Assembly: GCA_965198285.1 (NCBI GenBank)
Contig: OZ240251.1
Location: 3,100,001 to 3,164,000, forward strand
Direction of reading: 5' to 3'
Length of the DNA stretch: 64,000 bases
DNA from: UBA11872 sp965198285
GTDB taxonomy: Bacteria; Chloroflexota; UBA11872
The translations under genes and the position numbers were made by a program. The notes under the pieces were generated by a model that saw nothing but the letters and a program-made list of their open reading frames with translations, did not search any database and was not told the origin of the DNA. Within the stretch, counting starts at the first letter, position 1; each line of letters opens with the position of its first letter. Below, piece after piece: positions 17,614 to 26,696 of the stretch.

Positions 17614-18239
17614 TCGCGGTTGTCGACTACGGCGCCGGAAACATCCACAGCGTGGCGCGGGCGCTGAACCGCGTGGGTGCAACCTTCGCCGTCACCGACG
17701 ACCCGGCCGCCGTGGCCATGGCCGACGCGGTCGTCCTGCCCGGTGTGGGCGCCGCGGCGGACACCATGCGGGGGCTGCGTAACGCACGCGTGGACGACCC
17801 GGTGGTGGCGGCCATCGCGCGAGGCGTGCCCTACCTGGGCATTTGCATGGGCCTCCAAGTCTTGTTCGACCGCAGCGAAGAGGACAATGAAACGCCCTGC
17901 CTGGGTGTGCTGCCGGGTGACGTGGTGCGCTTCCCACCGGGACTGGAAGTCCCGCACATGGGCTGGAACCAGGTGCGCCAGGCGCAGAGCTCGCCGCTGT
18001 TCGCGGGCGTGCCGCAGGACGCCAACTTCTATTTCGTGCACTCGTACTACGCACGACCTGGGGACCCGGCCTGCGTGTCGGCGACCACGGACTATGGGCT
18101 GGACTTCACGAGCGTGGTGCGTCGCGACCATCTCTACGCGACCCAGTTCCACCCCGAAAAGAGCGGGCTCGTGGGTTTGCGAATCTACGCCAACTTTATC
18201 CGCCTGGCCGGCCAGACGCCCGCGCCGGAGTTTGACTGA
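17610..18239 (+). CDS. hisH: Imidazole glycerol phosphate synthase glutaminase subunit HisH
   Basis: 209 residues, class I glutamine amidotransferase. It supplies ammonia to HisF in histidine synthesis. The N-terminus VVDYGAGNIHSV, nucleophile Cys in LGICMGLQVLFD and the His-Glu pair in TQFHPEKSG are present. It overlaps hisS by four bases, and hisA follows after three bases. The partner HisF is encoded at 18971. Confidence 0.96.
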   Translation: MIAVVDYGAGNIHSVARALNRVGATFAVTDDPAAVAMADAVVLPGVGAAADTMRGLRNARVDDPVVAAIARGVPYLGICMGLQVLFDRSEEDNETPCLGVLPGDVVRFPPGLEVPHMGWNQVRQAQSSPLFAGVPQDANFYFVHSYYARPGDPACVSATTDYGLDFTSVVRRDHLYATQFHPEKSGLVGLRIYANFIRLAGQTPAPEFD

Positions 18240-18242
18240 CGA

Positions 18243-18967
18243 ATGGACATCTACGCGGCCATCGACATTCGCGGAGGCAAGTGCGTGAACCTCATCCAGG
18301 GCGACTTCGCCCGCGAAACGGTCTACTACGAGGATCCGCGCGAAGCAGCCCGCTATTTCCTGGATGCCGGAACGGACTGGATTCACATCGTGGACATGGA
18401 CGCCGCGCGCAGCGCCATGCCCACACACACCGCGCTCGTGATCGAAATCATTGACCTCGCCGGTTCGCTTCCCGTGCAGGTCGGCGGCGGAATCCGGAAC
18501 TTGCAAGCGGTCCGTGAGGTGCTGGACGCCGGCGCCGCCCGCGCCGTGATCGGCACCGCCGCCGTGCGCGATCCGGCCCTGGTGCGCACGGCCGTGGCCG
18601 CCTACCCCGGCCAGATTGCCGTTGGTGTTGATGCCCGCAATGGGCAAGTCGCAATCGAAGCCTGGGCCGAGGACAGCACGCTGACGGCGGCTGACCTGGC
18701 CTCCAGGGCGGCAGACGCCGGCACCGCAGCGCTGGTGTACACGATGTCAAGCGCGATGGCATGCTGGCCCAACCGGACTTTGAGGGGACGGCCGACCTCG
18801 TTCAGCGCCACGGCCGCCAGTTGGACGTCATTGCCTCCGGCGGCGTGCATAGCCGGGACGACGTGGCACAGCTAGCCGAACTTGGAGCCGCCGGAGTGAT
18901 CATTGGGCGCGCGCTGTACACAGGAGCAGTCACCCTGGCCGACGCCCGGCGCGCGGCCCGGGGATAG
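18243..18967 (+). pseudogene. hisA: hisA (ProFAR isomerase) broken by a single-base frameshift
   Basis: The first 167 or so codons read as HisA, the fourth step of the shared histidine pathway: AAIDIRGGKCVNL with Asp8, QVGGGIRNLQAV, GVDARNGQVAIEAW with the second catalytic Asp. At about 18743 the frame is lost; the expected continuation (DVKRDGMLAQPDFEG, then VIASGGV and GAAGVIIGRALYTG) lies in the -1 frame and runs to 18967. One missing G in ACGATG (expected ACGGATG) explains it. Neighbours hisH and hisF are intact, so an assembly error is at least as likely as a true mutation. Confidence 0.88.
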
Positions 18968-18970
18968 CCG

Positions 18971-19750
18971 ATGCTCACGCGCCGTGTGATCCCCTGCCTC
19001 GACGTTAAGAACGGCCGCAACGTCCGCGGCGTGCGCTTCTCGGCCGACGTGGACGCCGGCGATCCGGTTGATCTGGCGGCACGTTACGACCGCGAAGGCG
19101 CCGACGAGCTCGTTTTTTACGACATCACGGCCTCGGCCGAAGGCCGCAACATCATGGTGGACCTGGTCGAGCGCGTGGCGTCGCAGGTGTTTATCCCTCT
19201 ATCGGTCGGCGGCGGCGTGCGCACGATCGATGACATGCACCTGATGTTGCGTAGCGGCGCCGAGAAGGTCTCGATAAACAGTGCGGCCCATCGCGACCCT
19301 GACCTGATTCGCGCCTGCGCCGATCGGTTCGGATCACAGTGCGTTGTGCTGTCGATCGACGCCCTGCGCGATCCAGGCAGCGACCCGCCGCGTTGGACCA
19401 TCTATCTGAACGGCGGACGCGTGCGCACAAACCTGGAAGCCGTGGAGACCGCGCAGCGCGGACAGGAACTGGGCGCCGGCGAGATCGTGCTCAACAGCAT
19501 CGACGCCGACGGCACGCGCGAGGGCTACGACGTGGAGTTCCTGCGCGCCGTTACCGACGTCGTCTCAATCCCAGTGATCGCCTCGGGTGGGGCGGGATCG
19601 CTGGAGCACCTGCGGGACGCGGTCACCCGGGGGCACGCGCATGCGGTGCTGGCGGCGTCGATCTTTCACTTCGGGGTCTACAGCGTGCGCGAAGCAAAAG
19701 AGTTCATGGCCGCCTCGGGCATCCCCATGCGGCTCGATCCGTACCGCTGA
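18971..19750 (+). CDS. hisF: Imidazole glycerol phosphate synthase cyclase subunit HisF
   Basis: 259 residues, a TIM barrel that uses HisH-derived ammonia to close the imidazole ring, giving IGP and AICAR. The catalytic Asp11 is in RVIPCLDVKNGRNVRGV and the second Asp in VVLSIDALRD. Phosphate-binding loops SVGGGVRTIDD and VIASGGAGS are present. It follows hisA after three bases and is the last gene of this his segment; the other his genes are not in the window. Confidence 0.97.
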   Translation: MLTRRVIPCLDVKNGRNVRGVRFSADVDAGDPVDLAARYDREGADELVFYDITASAEGRNIMVDLVERVASQVFIPLSVGGGVRTIDDMHLMLRSGAEKVSINSAAHRDPDLIRACADRFGSQCVVLSIDALRDPGSDPPRWTIYLNGGRVRTNLEAVETAQRGQELGAGEIVLNSIDADGTREGYDVEFLRAVTDVVSIPVIASGGAGSLEHLRDAVTRGHAHAVLAASIFHFGVYSVREAKEFMAASGIPMRLDPYR

Positions 19751-19788
19751 TCGAACCGCTTCAGCTAACAGCCGCAAGTTAAGCGCCA

Positions 19789-19805
19789 GCGCCGCTTCGC
19801 GGCGC
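19789..19805 (+). terminator. Possible stem-loop end of the his operon
   Basis: A perfect 7-bp GC stem, GCGCCGC-TTC-GCGGCGC, lies 39 bases after the hisF stop. There is no T-run after it, so intrinsic termination is doubtful. Confidence 0.3.
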
Positions 19806-19893
19806 GCACGCTCTAAGCGAGCCGCCGTGTGACCGCTGAAACCGGCAACACCATGTCGGGCGTCTCCACCCGGACGTGATGTACCAGTTATGT

Positions 19894-20004
19894 CTAGCTG
19901 TCGTCAGCCGAGCCGCGGATGAGGGAATAGACCCAGTAGAGGAGTCCAATGATGAGGCCTCCGAACGAGACCCCGATCACGAGATAGAAAACGACTGTCT
20001 GCAT
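19894..20004 (-). CDS. 36-residue single-span membrane protein
   Basis: A short reading frame encoding Met, three residues and then one long hydrophobic segment (YLVIGVSFGGLIIGLLYWVY), followed by a short charged tail SLIRGSADDS. GGAGG lies 10 bases before the ATG at 20004, which supports translation and favours this start over longer in-frame options whose extra sequence is Arg-rich and not protein-like. I do not recognise it. It lies between the his operon and a transporter gene, with about 140 bases on one side and 180 on the other. Confidence 0.5.
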   Translation of the reverse strand: MQTVVFYLVIGVSFGGLIIGLLYWVYSLIRGSADDS

Positions 20005-20184
20005 TCCGGACTGCCTCCAGTTCGACCCATTCGCGTTTGGGCTGTGCTGGCTTGGACGTAACCGGCCCCGCCCGCACGCGAGACGGGGCCGCATCGCGAG
20101 ATTATGCCTAACATCCCTCATTCGTGCATACCGCGAAGTCGCTTGCCCTCCGCAGAGACCAACGTGAGACCTACCGCCGCCGGC

Positions 20185-21519
20185 TTACGTGGCGTTGCGG
20201 TCAGGCTCCGACTGCTTGCTGAGGCTTCGAGCTTCCGGCGCGAGCACCCGGGAATCCGGGGCGGCGTGCGCGTGCGCGCGGACCTTGAACAGCACGACCA
20301 CGCTCAGCAGGAAGTAGAGCCCCATGAGGGCAAAGACCGTGCGAAATCCATAGCCAGGCGCGAGTTGGTTCACCACGTCGAGCGCGACGCCCGCGGACAG
20401 TGTGGCCAAGGCGTCCCCCCCGGCGGTCGCCACGTTCGTCAATCCCATGTAGAGGCCCGCCGCGCGCGCATCGGGAACCAGATCGATCGCCGCGGCCCAG
20501 TCCGCAGCCGTGAACAGCCCCAGCCCAATCCCGAGCAGGCTCGCAAAAGCGACGACCTGGACAAAGTCCTGTGCGAATACCAGGAGGACGGCCGACGCCA
20601 AGCCCAGGCAGGTGCCTGTCGCCACGAGTCGCAGCCGACCGAAGCGGTCGGATGCCCAACCCGCCGGCACGCTCGTAAGCACGGCCAGGATCAACACGGT
20701 GCCCAGAACGATCGTGGTCTTGTCCTCCGGGCTTTCTTCCCCGAGACCCTGACCAATGAACAGCTGAAGAAAGTTGTCCATCGACTGCAAGCCCATGAAG
20801 AACAGGAGCCGCGAGCCCATCAGCCATACAAAGGCCTGCTTGCCCCGCAATTCGCGGACCCGGCGGCGAACCTCGGTCCACACCGGCCCATAGGCGACCG
20901 GGGGGGGCGGAGGCGCCTCCCGCACGAAGACCCACGTCATCAAGGACATCGCGACCAGCACAATCGCGATCGACAGCAGGGCCAGGAGCACCTGGCCTTC
21001 CGCCAGGAATCGGCCGGCAACGGCGGCGCCCAGGATCGTGCCTAGGAGATTGGCAATGCCGAAGAACCCCGATGCGCGCCCGCGAGCGGGCGGCGGGACC
21101 TGGTCCGGAATCACGCCCTGGTAGGGACCGTGCGCAATGTTCCCGCCGACCTGTATCCCAACAACCGCCAGAAACAGCAGCCAGTAGTAGGGCGTGAGCC
21201 CGATGACCACCAGGAACGGAATGACGAAGAGCACGCCCGCGAGCATGAAGGGTCGACGGCGTCCCACCCGGAATCGGGCGCGGTCGCTCACCGCACCCGC
21301 AAGCGGTTGCACCACGATCGCGATGGCGAGACCCACAAAGACGATGGCGCCGATGGCCGTGCCCTGCAGATCGGAGCCCACCATGTCGGGCACGACCGAT
21401 GGGAGGACCTGAATGTTCACGGCCCCCCACATGAACGAGAGGCCAACCCAGAACAGGCTGATGCGCGTGAAGAACCAGCCCGTGGGCCGCGATTCGGCGG
21501 GTTTCGAATCCGCGCTCAT
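20185..21519 (-). CDS. MFS transporter, GPH/SLC45-like (sugar type)
   Basis: 444 residues and about 12 membrane segments. DRARFRVGRRRPFMLAG after the second segment and AGWASDRFGRLRL in the second half are the paired MFS loop motifs, the first in the form typical of glycoside-pentoside-hexuronide and SLC45-type sugar carriers. I chose ATG 21519 because the sequence before it is not conserved-looking and the hydrophobic core starts 20 residues later. It is divergent from the Gfo/Idh gene at 21767, sharing a 247-base promoter region, so it may import that enzyme's substrate. Confidence 0.82.
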   Translation of the reverse strand: MSADSKPAESRPTGWFFTRISLFWVGLSFMWGAVNIQVLPSVVPDMVGSDLQGTAIGAIVFVGLAIAIVVQPLAGAVSDRARFRVGRRRPFMLAGVLFVIPFLVVIGLTPYYWLLFLAVVGIQVGGNIAHGPYQGVIPDQVPPPARGRASGFFGIANLLGTILGAAVAGRFLAEGQVLLALLSIAIVLVAMSLMTWVFVREAPPPPPVAYGPVWTEVRRRVRELRGKQAFVWLMGSRLLFFMGLQSMDNFLQLFIGQGLGEESPEDKTTIVLGTVLILAVLTSVPAGWASDRFGRLRLVATGTCLGLASAVLLVFAQDFVQVVAFASLLGIGLGLFTAADWAAAIDLVPDARAAGLYMGLTNVATAGGDALATLSAGVALDVVNQLAPGYGFRTVFALMGLYFLLSVVVLFKVRAHAHAAPDSRVLAPEARSLSKQSEPDRNAT

Positions 21520-21766
21520 TGCACCGGGTCCCGCCAGGTGCTCAGAAAGGGCGTCAGGCCACCGTTGCCTCCGGTCGAGAACATTGGCCGTCCCCGGGCG
21601 CGCCTGACAGGAAAGGCTATCCGAGCGGATTCCAGGAAACCAGTCGGTGGTTGGCGCTAACCGCTGGCACCGCGCATATTCGCGTCGGGCGTCTGCTCCG
21701 ACGGACGCCAAAGTTCACGGCCCACCCTCGTATAGACTTCGCCCACCGTCGCTCCTGAGACCGCCC

Positions 21767-22876
21767 GTGCCCGCCAACCCCATCACATTCCTCGTCCTTG
21801 GGACCGGCCGTATGGCGCACCGTCACGCGGCCGCGCTTGCCAAAATTCGCGCGCAGCCCGAGCTCATCGACGGCGAGCCGATGCCCGTGATCCTCGGCAT
21901 CTACGGCCGTACGCCGGAGCGGCTGCGCGAGATCTTCCACGCTTACAGTGCCGGCTTCTCCAGCGACCATCTGGAAGGCTCGATTGCACGCTACGACGTG
22001 GATGTGGTCGACAATTGCCTCGTGAATCGGCTGCACTACGACCCGCTGATGCAGGCCATCGGCGATGGCAAGCACGTGTTCACGGACAAGCCCCTTGGCG
22101 CCACGCTGGAAGAGTCCGAAGAGCTTCTCGCCGCCGCTACGGCGGCCGGTGTGCGGCACGGGATCATCCAGAACATGCGGTTCCAAGGCGGACCGCAGGC
22201 GGCCAAGGTGATATTGGAATCGGGCGACCTCGGCGACGTTTTTCACGCGCGCGTGGTCTTCGGCTACTACGTGCCGCCGCTGGTTTCCAACCGGCCGCCC
22301 TGGTTCTTCAAGCGCGAAGAGTCAGCCGGCGGCGTGGTGCACGACATGATGGCCCACTTCTACGACTTGCTCGGCTGGCTGGTTGGACCGGTGGCCAGTA
22401 CGCACTGCCTGACGTTTGGGGGCATCACCGAGCGCGAGGACCCCGCCACCGGCCCGTTCCACAGCGACGTTGAGGATTCTTGCGCGGTCAACCTGCGGTT
22501 TGAGAATGGCGCCATCGGGCAGGTTTTTTCGAGCTGGGTGCGCCGCCGCCATGAAGACGTACCGACCATCGAGATTGACTGCAGCCGCGGGGGACTGCTG
22601 GTGACGGCGAACCGATGTTGGGTGCAGCGCGGCGACGGTCCGCTGTTCTCCTACGATCCGGCTGCCGAGCAAGGGGACCCGCTGGACGGGTGGGACGCCG
22701 TCCCAACGACCGCCGTCGATCCGTTTGAAGTTCAGCTCCGCGGGTTCGTGCGCAGTGTCGCTACCGGCAGCGACTACACGCCTGATTGGCACGACGCTTT
22801 GCGCACCCACCGTTGGGTTGAAGCGGCGTATGAGTCAGACCAGAGTGGGCGAGAGGTCTCAATCCAGGAAGACTAG
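21767..22876 (+). CDS. Gfo/Idh/MocA family oxidoreductase
   Basis: 369 residues. The N-terminal Rossmann fold starts VLGTGRMAHRHAAAL and the conserved lysine motif is TDKPLG. The likely catalytic pair is in HDMMAHFYDLLGWL. Such enzymes oxidise or reduce sugar or polyol hydroxyls with NAD(P). The GTG at 21767 is chosen because the first strand begins four codons later. The substrate is not readable; the divergent sugar-type MFS gene and the nearby TIM-barrel isomerase suggest carbohydrate use. Confidence 0.85.
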   Translation: MPANPITFLVLGTGRMAHRHAAALAKIRAQPELIDGEPMPVILGIYGRTPERLREIFHAYSAGFSSDHLEGSIARYDVDVVDNCLVNRLHYDPLMQAIGDGKHVFTDKPLGATLEESEELLAAATAAGVRHGIIQNMRFQGGPQAAKVILESGDLGDVFHARVVFGYYVPPLVSNRPPWFFKREESAGGVVHDMMAHFYDLLGWLVGPVASTHCLTFGGITEREDPATGPFHSDVEDSCAVNLRFENGAIGQVFSSWVRRRHEDVPTIEIDCSRGGLLVTANRCWVQRGDGPLFSYDPAAEQGDPLDGWDAVPTTAVDPFEVQLRGFVRSVATGSDYTPDWHDALRTHRWVEAAYESDQSGREVSIQED

Positions 22877-22893
22877 GCGGTCGCGGGCCTGAT

Positions 22894-23331
22894 TCAGCTC
22901 TGTCTGCGGATCACGTGGACGACGTCGCCTTGAAGCACCACGCCGCCCCGCGCAACGACGGCCAGCATGCCGCGGCGGCCTCGCAATTCCTCCTGGAGAC
23001 CCGGCCGCAGGGCATCCATCTTGTGGCATGGCGCACAGGGATGCGAAATCAGCAACTCGGCATCCACGCCCACCCGGAGCCTGTCGCCTTCTGCCAGCTT
23101 TGCAACCTCCACACCGCGGGTCGCGATGTTCTCGCGAATGTCGCCAGCCCGCAGGTGCAGCTCGTCCAGCGTCTCAATGTCCATAACCAGGACTTGGTTT
23201 CGTTTCTCGGGTCGAGCGTGGCGGTCGCCTTCGATGCCCAGACCTTCGATCAGGTTGAGACTCGACATCTCCTCGTTGCGTCCCGGCGACGGCGACACCC
23301 GCACCCAGGCCACGTAGGGCGCCAGGCTCAC
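22894..23331 (-). CDS. MOSC domain protein
   Basis: 145 residues, a stand-alone MOSC domain. These beta-barrel proteins, related to the C-terminal part of molybdenum cofactor sulfurase, often carry sulfur to metal-sulfur centres. GLGIEGDRHA, NQVLVMDIETLDEL and the cysteine segment HPCAPCHKMD are typical. The GTG at 23331 forms a GTGA overlap with the stop of the upstream TIM-barrel gene, which decides the start. Its partner enzyme is not obvious here. Confidence 0.82.
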   Translation of the reverse strand: MSLAPYVAWVRVSPSPGRNEEMSSLNLIEGLGIEGDRHARPEKRNQVLVMDIETLDELHLRAGDIRENIATRGVEVAKLAEGDRLRVGVDAELLISHPCAPCHKMDALRPGLQEELRGRRGMLAVVARGGVVLQGDVVHVIRRQS

Positions 23332-24158
23332 TGGGATTCGAGAATCCGCATCAGCGCGGCGTGCGCGTCGCGCCACAGATACGCACGATCGCGACCACGA
23401 CCCGCCTCGGTGCCCGCCAGGTGGGGCTCGACCGACAGGTAGGCCACGGTCTCGGGATCGGCCGCGCCCAGCACGTCAGCCAGTTGACCGTCGCCGGCCC
23501 CTGCGGGCGCCCAGTCGGCAATGGCCGTGTCGAAGTCCTTCACGTGGATCATGCGCGTCGCCGCGCCGAGCACGGGCCACGCCTCGTCGAACGGACGCAC
23601 GCCGGCGCGTACGAAGTTCCCCGGATCGAAGCACATGCGGACCGGTGCGCCGTCCAGCGCCAGGAACTCGGCGCAGGCGTTGGGGGTGTCGTCAAATAGA
23701 TCGTGCTCGTTCTCGAGACTCAGAGTGATCTCGGGATCAAAGGTCGCCGCGCGCTCGGCGACTCGCTGGAATCTCTCCAACGCCGCCGGGCGCTCGCGGG
23801 CGAGCGGCTCACCTTGCTCAGGCTGGAATCCGAAGACGCGAATGTAGGCCGCGTCCAACGCGTGCGCCGCACGCACCGCGCCCTCAAGCTGACGGTATTG
23901 CACCTGCAGATCCGACGTCACCGGCGCCTTGCCGACCGGCGACCCAATCTGGGAGCAGGACAGCCCATGGTCATCCAGCATGCGCCGCATGATTCGCAGC
24001 TCGGAATCCGACATCTCCACAATGTTCTTTGTCTCGGCGTCGGGCAGCTGAACCCGTCGCGGTTCCAGCCCGTCTACGCCGAGTGCGGACATGACGCCGA
24101 GCTGCACCGACAAGTCGTCAGAGATTTCGTCGCCAAAGCCGGATATTCTGAATTGCAT
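23328..24158 (-). CDS. Sugar phosphate isomerase/epimerase family TIM barrel
   Basis: 276 residues of the AP-endonuclease-2/xylose-isomerase-like fold. Metal-site residues are visible in SLENEHD (Glu), MCFDPGNFV (Asp), MIHVKDFD (His) and LSVEPHLAG (Glu). The group contains inosose dehydratases, hydroxypyruvate isomerases and sugar epimerases, and the exact reaction is not readable. It is translated ahead of the MOSC gene with a four-base overlap and diverges from the hydrolase at 24197. Confidence 0.8.
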   Translation of the reverse strand: MQFRISGFGDEISDDLSVQLGVMSALGVDGLEPRRVQLPDAETKNIVEMSDSELRIMRRMLDDHGLSCSQIGSPVGKAPVTSDLQVQYRQLEGAVRAAHALDAAYIRVFGFQPEQGEPLARERPAALERFQRVAERAATFDPEITLSLENEHDLFDDTPNACAEFLALDGAPVRMCFDPGNFVRAGVRPFDEAWPVLGAATRMIHVKDFDTAIADWAPAGAGDGQLADVLGAADPETVAYLSVEPHLAGTEAGRGRDRAYLWRDAHAALMRILESQ

Positions 24159-24196
24159 GACCGCATTGTTGCACCGAACCGGTGGCGTCGCGACGC

Positions 24197-24967
24197 ATGC
24201 CGACGTTCGAGCAAATTGACATGCCCGCGATAGTCGGCGTCACTGCGGGCGACGCCCTGCGTGAGCCCTCAGCCGAAGGCGCGCCCAACCGGCCCCACGC
24301 CGCCCTGAAGCAGGATTACCTGGACGCGGTTGTCGGCGCGGGCGCGATACCGGTCGTGATTGCACCCGATGCGACGCCAGCGGCCGATCTCGTAGCGTCC
24401 CGACTCGACGGACTCATGCTGGTCGGCGGCGCGGACGTGGATCCCGCCAACTACGGCGAGACCCCGCTAAACGACACCGTCTCCCCCGGTCCGGAGCGCG
24501 ATGCACTGGAAATGGCCCTGTTACAGAGCGCGCTGGACCGAGGCTTGCCGGTGCTGGCGATTTGCCGCGGTCATCAGGTGCTCAACGTCGCCCGCGGCGG
24601 CAGCCTCTGGCAGGACCTGCCCACCCAGCAGCCGGACGGGGTGCCCCACCGGCAGGCTGGCGAGCCGCACACCATCGGCCACGAACTCCGCGTAGCGCCG
24701 GGGTCACTACTGCATCAGATCGTCGGATCGGAGCGTCTGGGCGCCAACTCCTTCCACCATCAGGCCGTACGCACGCTTGGGCATGGGCTGCGACCCACAG
24801 CCTGGAGCGTCGACGGACTGGTCGAAGCCCTGGAAGACCCATCCCACCCATTCGTGCTGGGCGTGCAGTGGCACCCGGAAGAAATGCTGCACCACGCGCC
24901 GCATCGCGCCCTCTTCAACGCCTTCGTGGAAGCGGCGGTTGAACGTTCCGGCAAGGAGACTCGCTGA
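24197..24967 (+). CDS. Gamma-glutamyl-gamma-aminobutyrate hydrolase-like (peptidase C26)
   Basis: About 256 residues of the class I glutamine amidotransferase-like fold, close to PuuD. GLMLVGGADVDPANYG is the family marker. The nucleophile is Cys in LAICRGHQVLNVARGG and the His-Glu pair is in GVQWHPEEM. PuuD releases GABA from gamma-glutamyl-GABA in putrescine breakdown, but family members also act on other gamma-glutamyl amides. No other putrescine genes are near. Start ATG 24197 or 24221; the conserved part begins at the latter (MPAIVGVTAG). Confidence 0.82.
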   Translation: MPTFEQIDMPAIVGVTAGDALREPSAEGAPNRPHAALKQDYLDAVVGAGAIPVVIAPDATPAADLVASRLDGLMLVGGADVDPANYGETPLNDTVSPGPERDALEMALLQSALDRGLPVLAICRGHQVLNVARGGSLWQDLPTQQPDGVPHRQAGEPHTIGHELRVAPGSLLHQIVGSERLGANSFHHQAVRTLGHGLRPTAWSVDGLVEALEDPSHPFVLGVQWHPEEMLHHAPHRALFNAFVEAAVERSGKETR

Positions 24968-24989
24968 CACCCGTCTACAATGAGCGCAG

Positions 24990-25074
24990 GCCGAGGTGGC
25001 GGAATTTGGTAGACGCGCTAGCTTGAGGGGCTAGTGGCCTTCGGGCTGTGCGGGTTCGAGTCCCGCCCTCGGCA
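24990..25074 (+). tRNA. tRNA-Leu (anticodon GAG)
   Basis: A complete cloverleaf: acceptor GCCGAGG (24990-24996) pairs with CCTCGGC (25067-25073), discriminator A at 25074 followed by CC. The anticodon stem CTAGC/GCTAG encloses loop TTGAGGG with GAG at 25025-25027. A long class II variable arm (GGCCTTCGGGCT) and T-loop TTCGAGT fit leucine. CCA is only partly encoded. Confidence 0.96.
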
Positions 25075-25248
25075 CCCTCGTCATTCTGTGTGGCAGGCGC
25101 CAATGACCGGCCATCAGCTAGCCGCGACAGGAAGAAATCTCGGGCACGTGTCCCCGAGACGACCGGCTCCAACGGCCGGAGTTCCGGATAAACGCAGACG
25201 GCCTTGCAGCGAGATACTTCGTCCGCGAGCGGGACCTTAACGCAGGAC

Positions 25249-25262
25249 TATAGAGTCCCGTG
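25249..25262 (+). promoter_or_regulatory. Possible leaderless promoter of nfeD
   Basis: TATAGA at 25249-25254 ends only 5 bases before the GTG at 25260, and there is no Shine-Dalgarno sequence. A transcript starting about 7 bases after the -10 would begin at the start codon. No good -35 is seen. Confidence 0.3.
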
Positions 25263-26651
25263 ACCCGGACTGCGCCAACTTCCCCTGTAAGTAGAATAGT
25301 CCTGCGCCGCGTGATTCTGGTCTGGGCAGCAGTCGCGGTCGCCCTGGCATTGGCCTGGCACACCACCACGTTGGTTCGTGGGAGCGAATCGGGCGTGCTT
25401 GTTATCGACATCGACGGCACCATCGAGCCGCTGACAGTCGACTACATCGCGCGGGGACTCGACGAAGCGCGCGGGGACGGTGCAACGCTGGTCATCATAC
25501 GGCTGGACACTCCCGGCGGACTTCTCGAGTCAACGCGTGAAATCGTCGAGCTGATGCTCGAATCGCATGTCCCCATTGCGGTGTACGTCGCTCCCGCCGG
25601 CGCCAGAGCGGCCTCCGCGGGAACCTTCGTGGCGGCTGCGGCAAACTTCGCCATCATGGCACCGGGCACCAGCATTGGCGCGGCCTCTCCCGTGGCCTCC
25701 GGCGGCGCCGATCTTCCCGACACACTCTCGCGGAAAGTCAGCGAGGGCACCCAAGCGTTCATCCGGAGCATCGCGCAGGCTCGAGGCCGCAACGCCGAGG
25801 CCCTGGAAGCCACGGTTTCGAAGGCTACGGCCTACTCGGCGCAAGAAGCCCTCGATCGCGACATCATCGATTTCCTTGCTTCTGACATGCAGACGATGCT
25901 CGAGCAGCTGCACGGGCGTACCGCCGAGACAGCGGCCGGCCCCGTGGTGATCTCGTCTAGTGGTGTCCCTGTCAACCGGCTCAACCGAACGTTTCTGGAA
26001 GATGTCCTTGGCTTGCTCGCCAATCCCAACGTGGTGCTCGCGCTTTTCCTTATTGGGGGCATCGCGATCCTTGTAGAGATTTCCGCCCCCGGCATGGTTG
26101 GTCCGGGAGTCCTGGGAGTAATCACGCTTGCGTTGGCATTCGTCGGCTTCTTCAATTTACCCGGCAGCTGGGGAGGCTTGCTGCTCATCGCGCTCGCGCT
26201 GGGACTGTTCTATGTCGAGGCGTCAGCGCCCGGATTCAGCCTCTTCGGTGCGGGCGGAATAGTCGCTCTCATTCTTGGCTCGATGTTTCTGTTTGGAAAT
26301 CAGTTCAGCCCCTCAGACCTGCCAGAGCCGAGCTATATGGTGAGTCCGATCATGATCGCGGCAACAGTCGGCCTCACGGTTGTCGCCTGGGTTCTGTTGA
26401 TCCACTTTGCCAGAACTGAGGGCGGGACATCCGGCGGATTTCAGTCCGAGGAAGAACGGCTGTTGGAAGGAGCGTGGGGGGTGGCGCTCTCTGACCTTGA
26501 GCCGGCAGGCAAAGTCAGGATTTCCAACCAGGAGTGGGCAGCGTCGGCCGATCCCGAGGTCTCGATCCAGGCGGGCGACGAGATTCGAGTCGTCGGCGTC
26601 TATGGGCAGGTGCTCAAGGTTGAACGGCTGTACCAGGAGCGCAAGCGCTGA
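25260..26651 (+). CDS. NfeD-family membrane-bound serine protease
   Basis: 463 residues: N-terminal membrane segment (about 19-38), a ClpP-like serine protease domain with Ser119 in ARAASAGTFVA and Lys188 in VSKATAYSAQEA, a block of about five membrane segments (roughly 245-395), and a C-terminal OB-fold NfeD domain (about 410-460). Related long NfeD proteins cleave stomatin/flotillin-type partners and help membrane quality control. A flotillin gene follows after 45 bases, the usual pairing. GTG 25260 lacks a ribosome site and may be leaderless. Confidence 0.92.
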   Translation: MTRTAPTSPVSRIVLRRVILVWAAVAVALALAWHTTTLVRGSESGVLVIDIDGTIEPLTVDYIARGLDEARGDGATLVIIRLDTPGGLLESTREIVELMLESHVPIAVYVAPAGARAASAGTFVAAAANFAIMAPGTSIGAASPVASGGADLPDTLSRKVSEGTQAFIRSIAQARGRNAEALEATVSKATAYSAQEALDRDIIDFLASDMQTMLEQLHGRTAETAAGPVVISSSGVPVNRLNRTFLEDVLGLLANPNVVLALFLIGGIAILVEISAPGMVGPGVLGVITLALAFVGFFNLPGSWGGLLLIALALGLFYVEASAPGFSLFGAGGIVALILGSMFLFGNQFSPSDLPEPSYMVSPIMIAATVGLTVVAWVLLIHFARTEGGTSGGFQSEEERLLEGAWGVALSDLEPAGKVRISNQEWAASADPEVSIQAGDEIRVVGVYGQVLKVERLYQERKR

Positions 26652-26696
26652 GTCAGGCATAATCAAGGCCCAAAGCGGCAGAACTGGAGGCTACCG

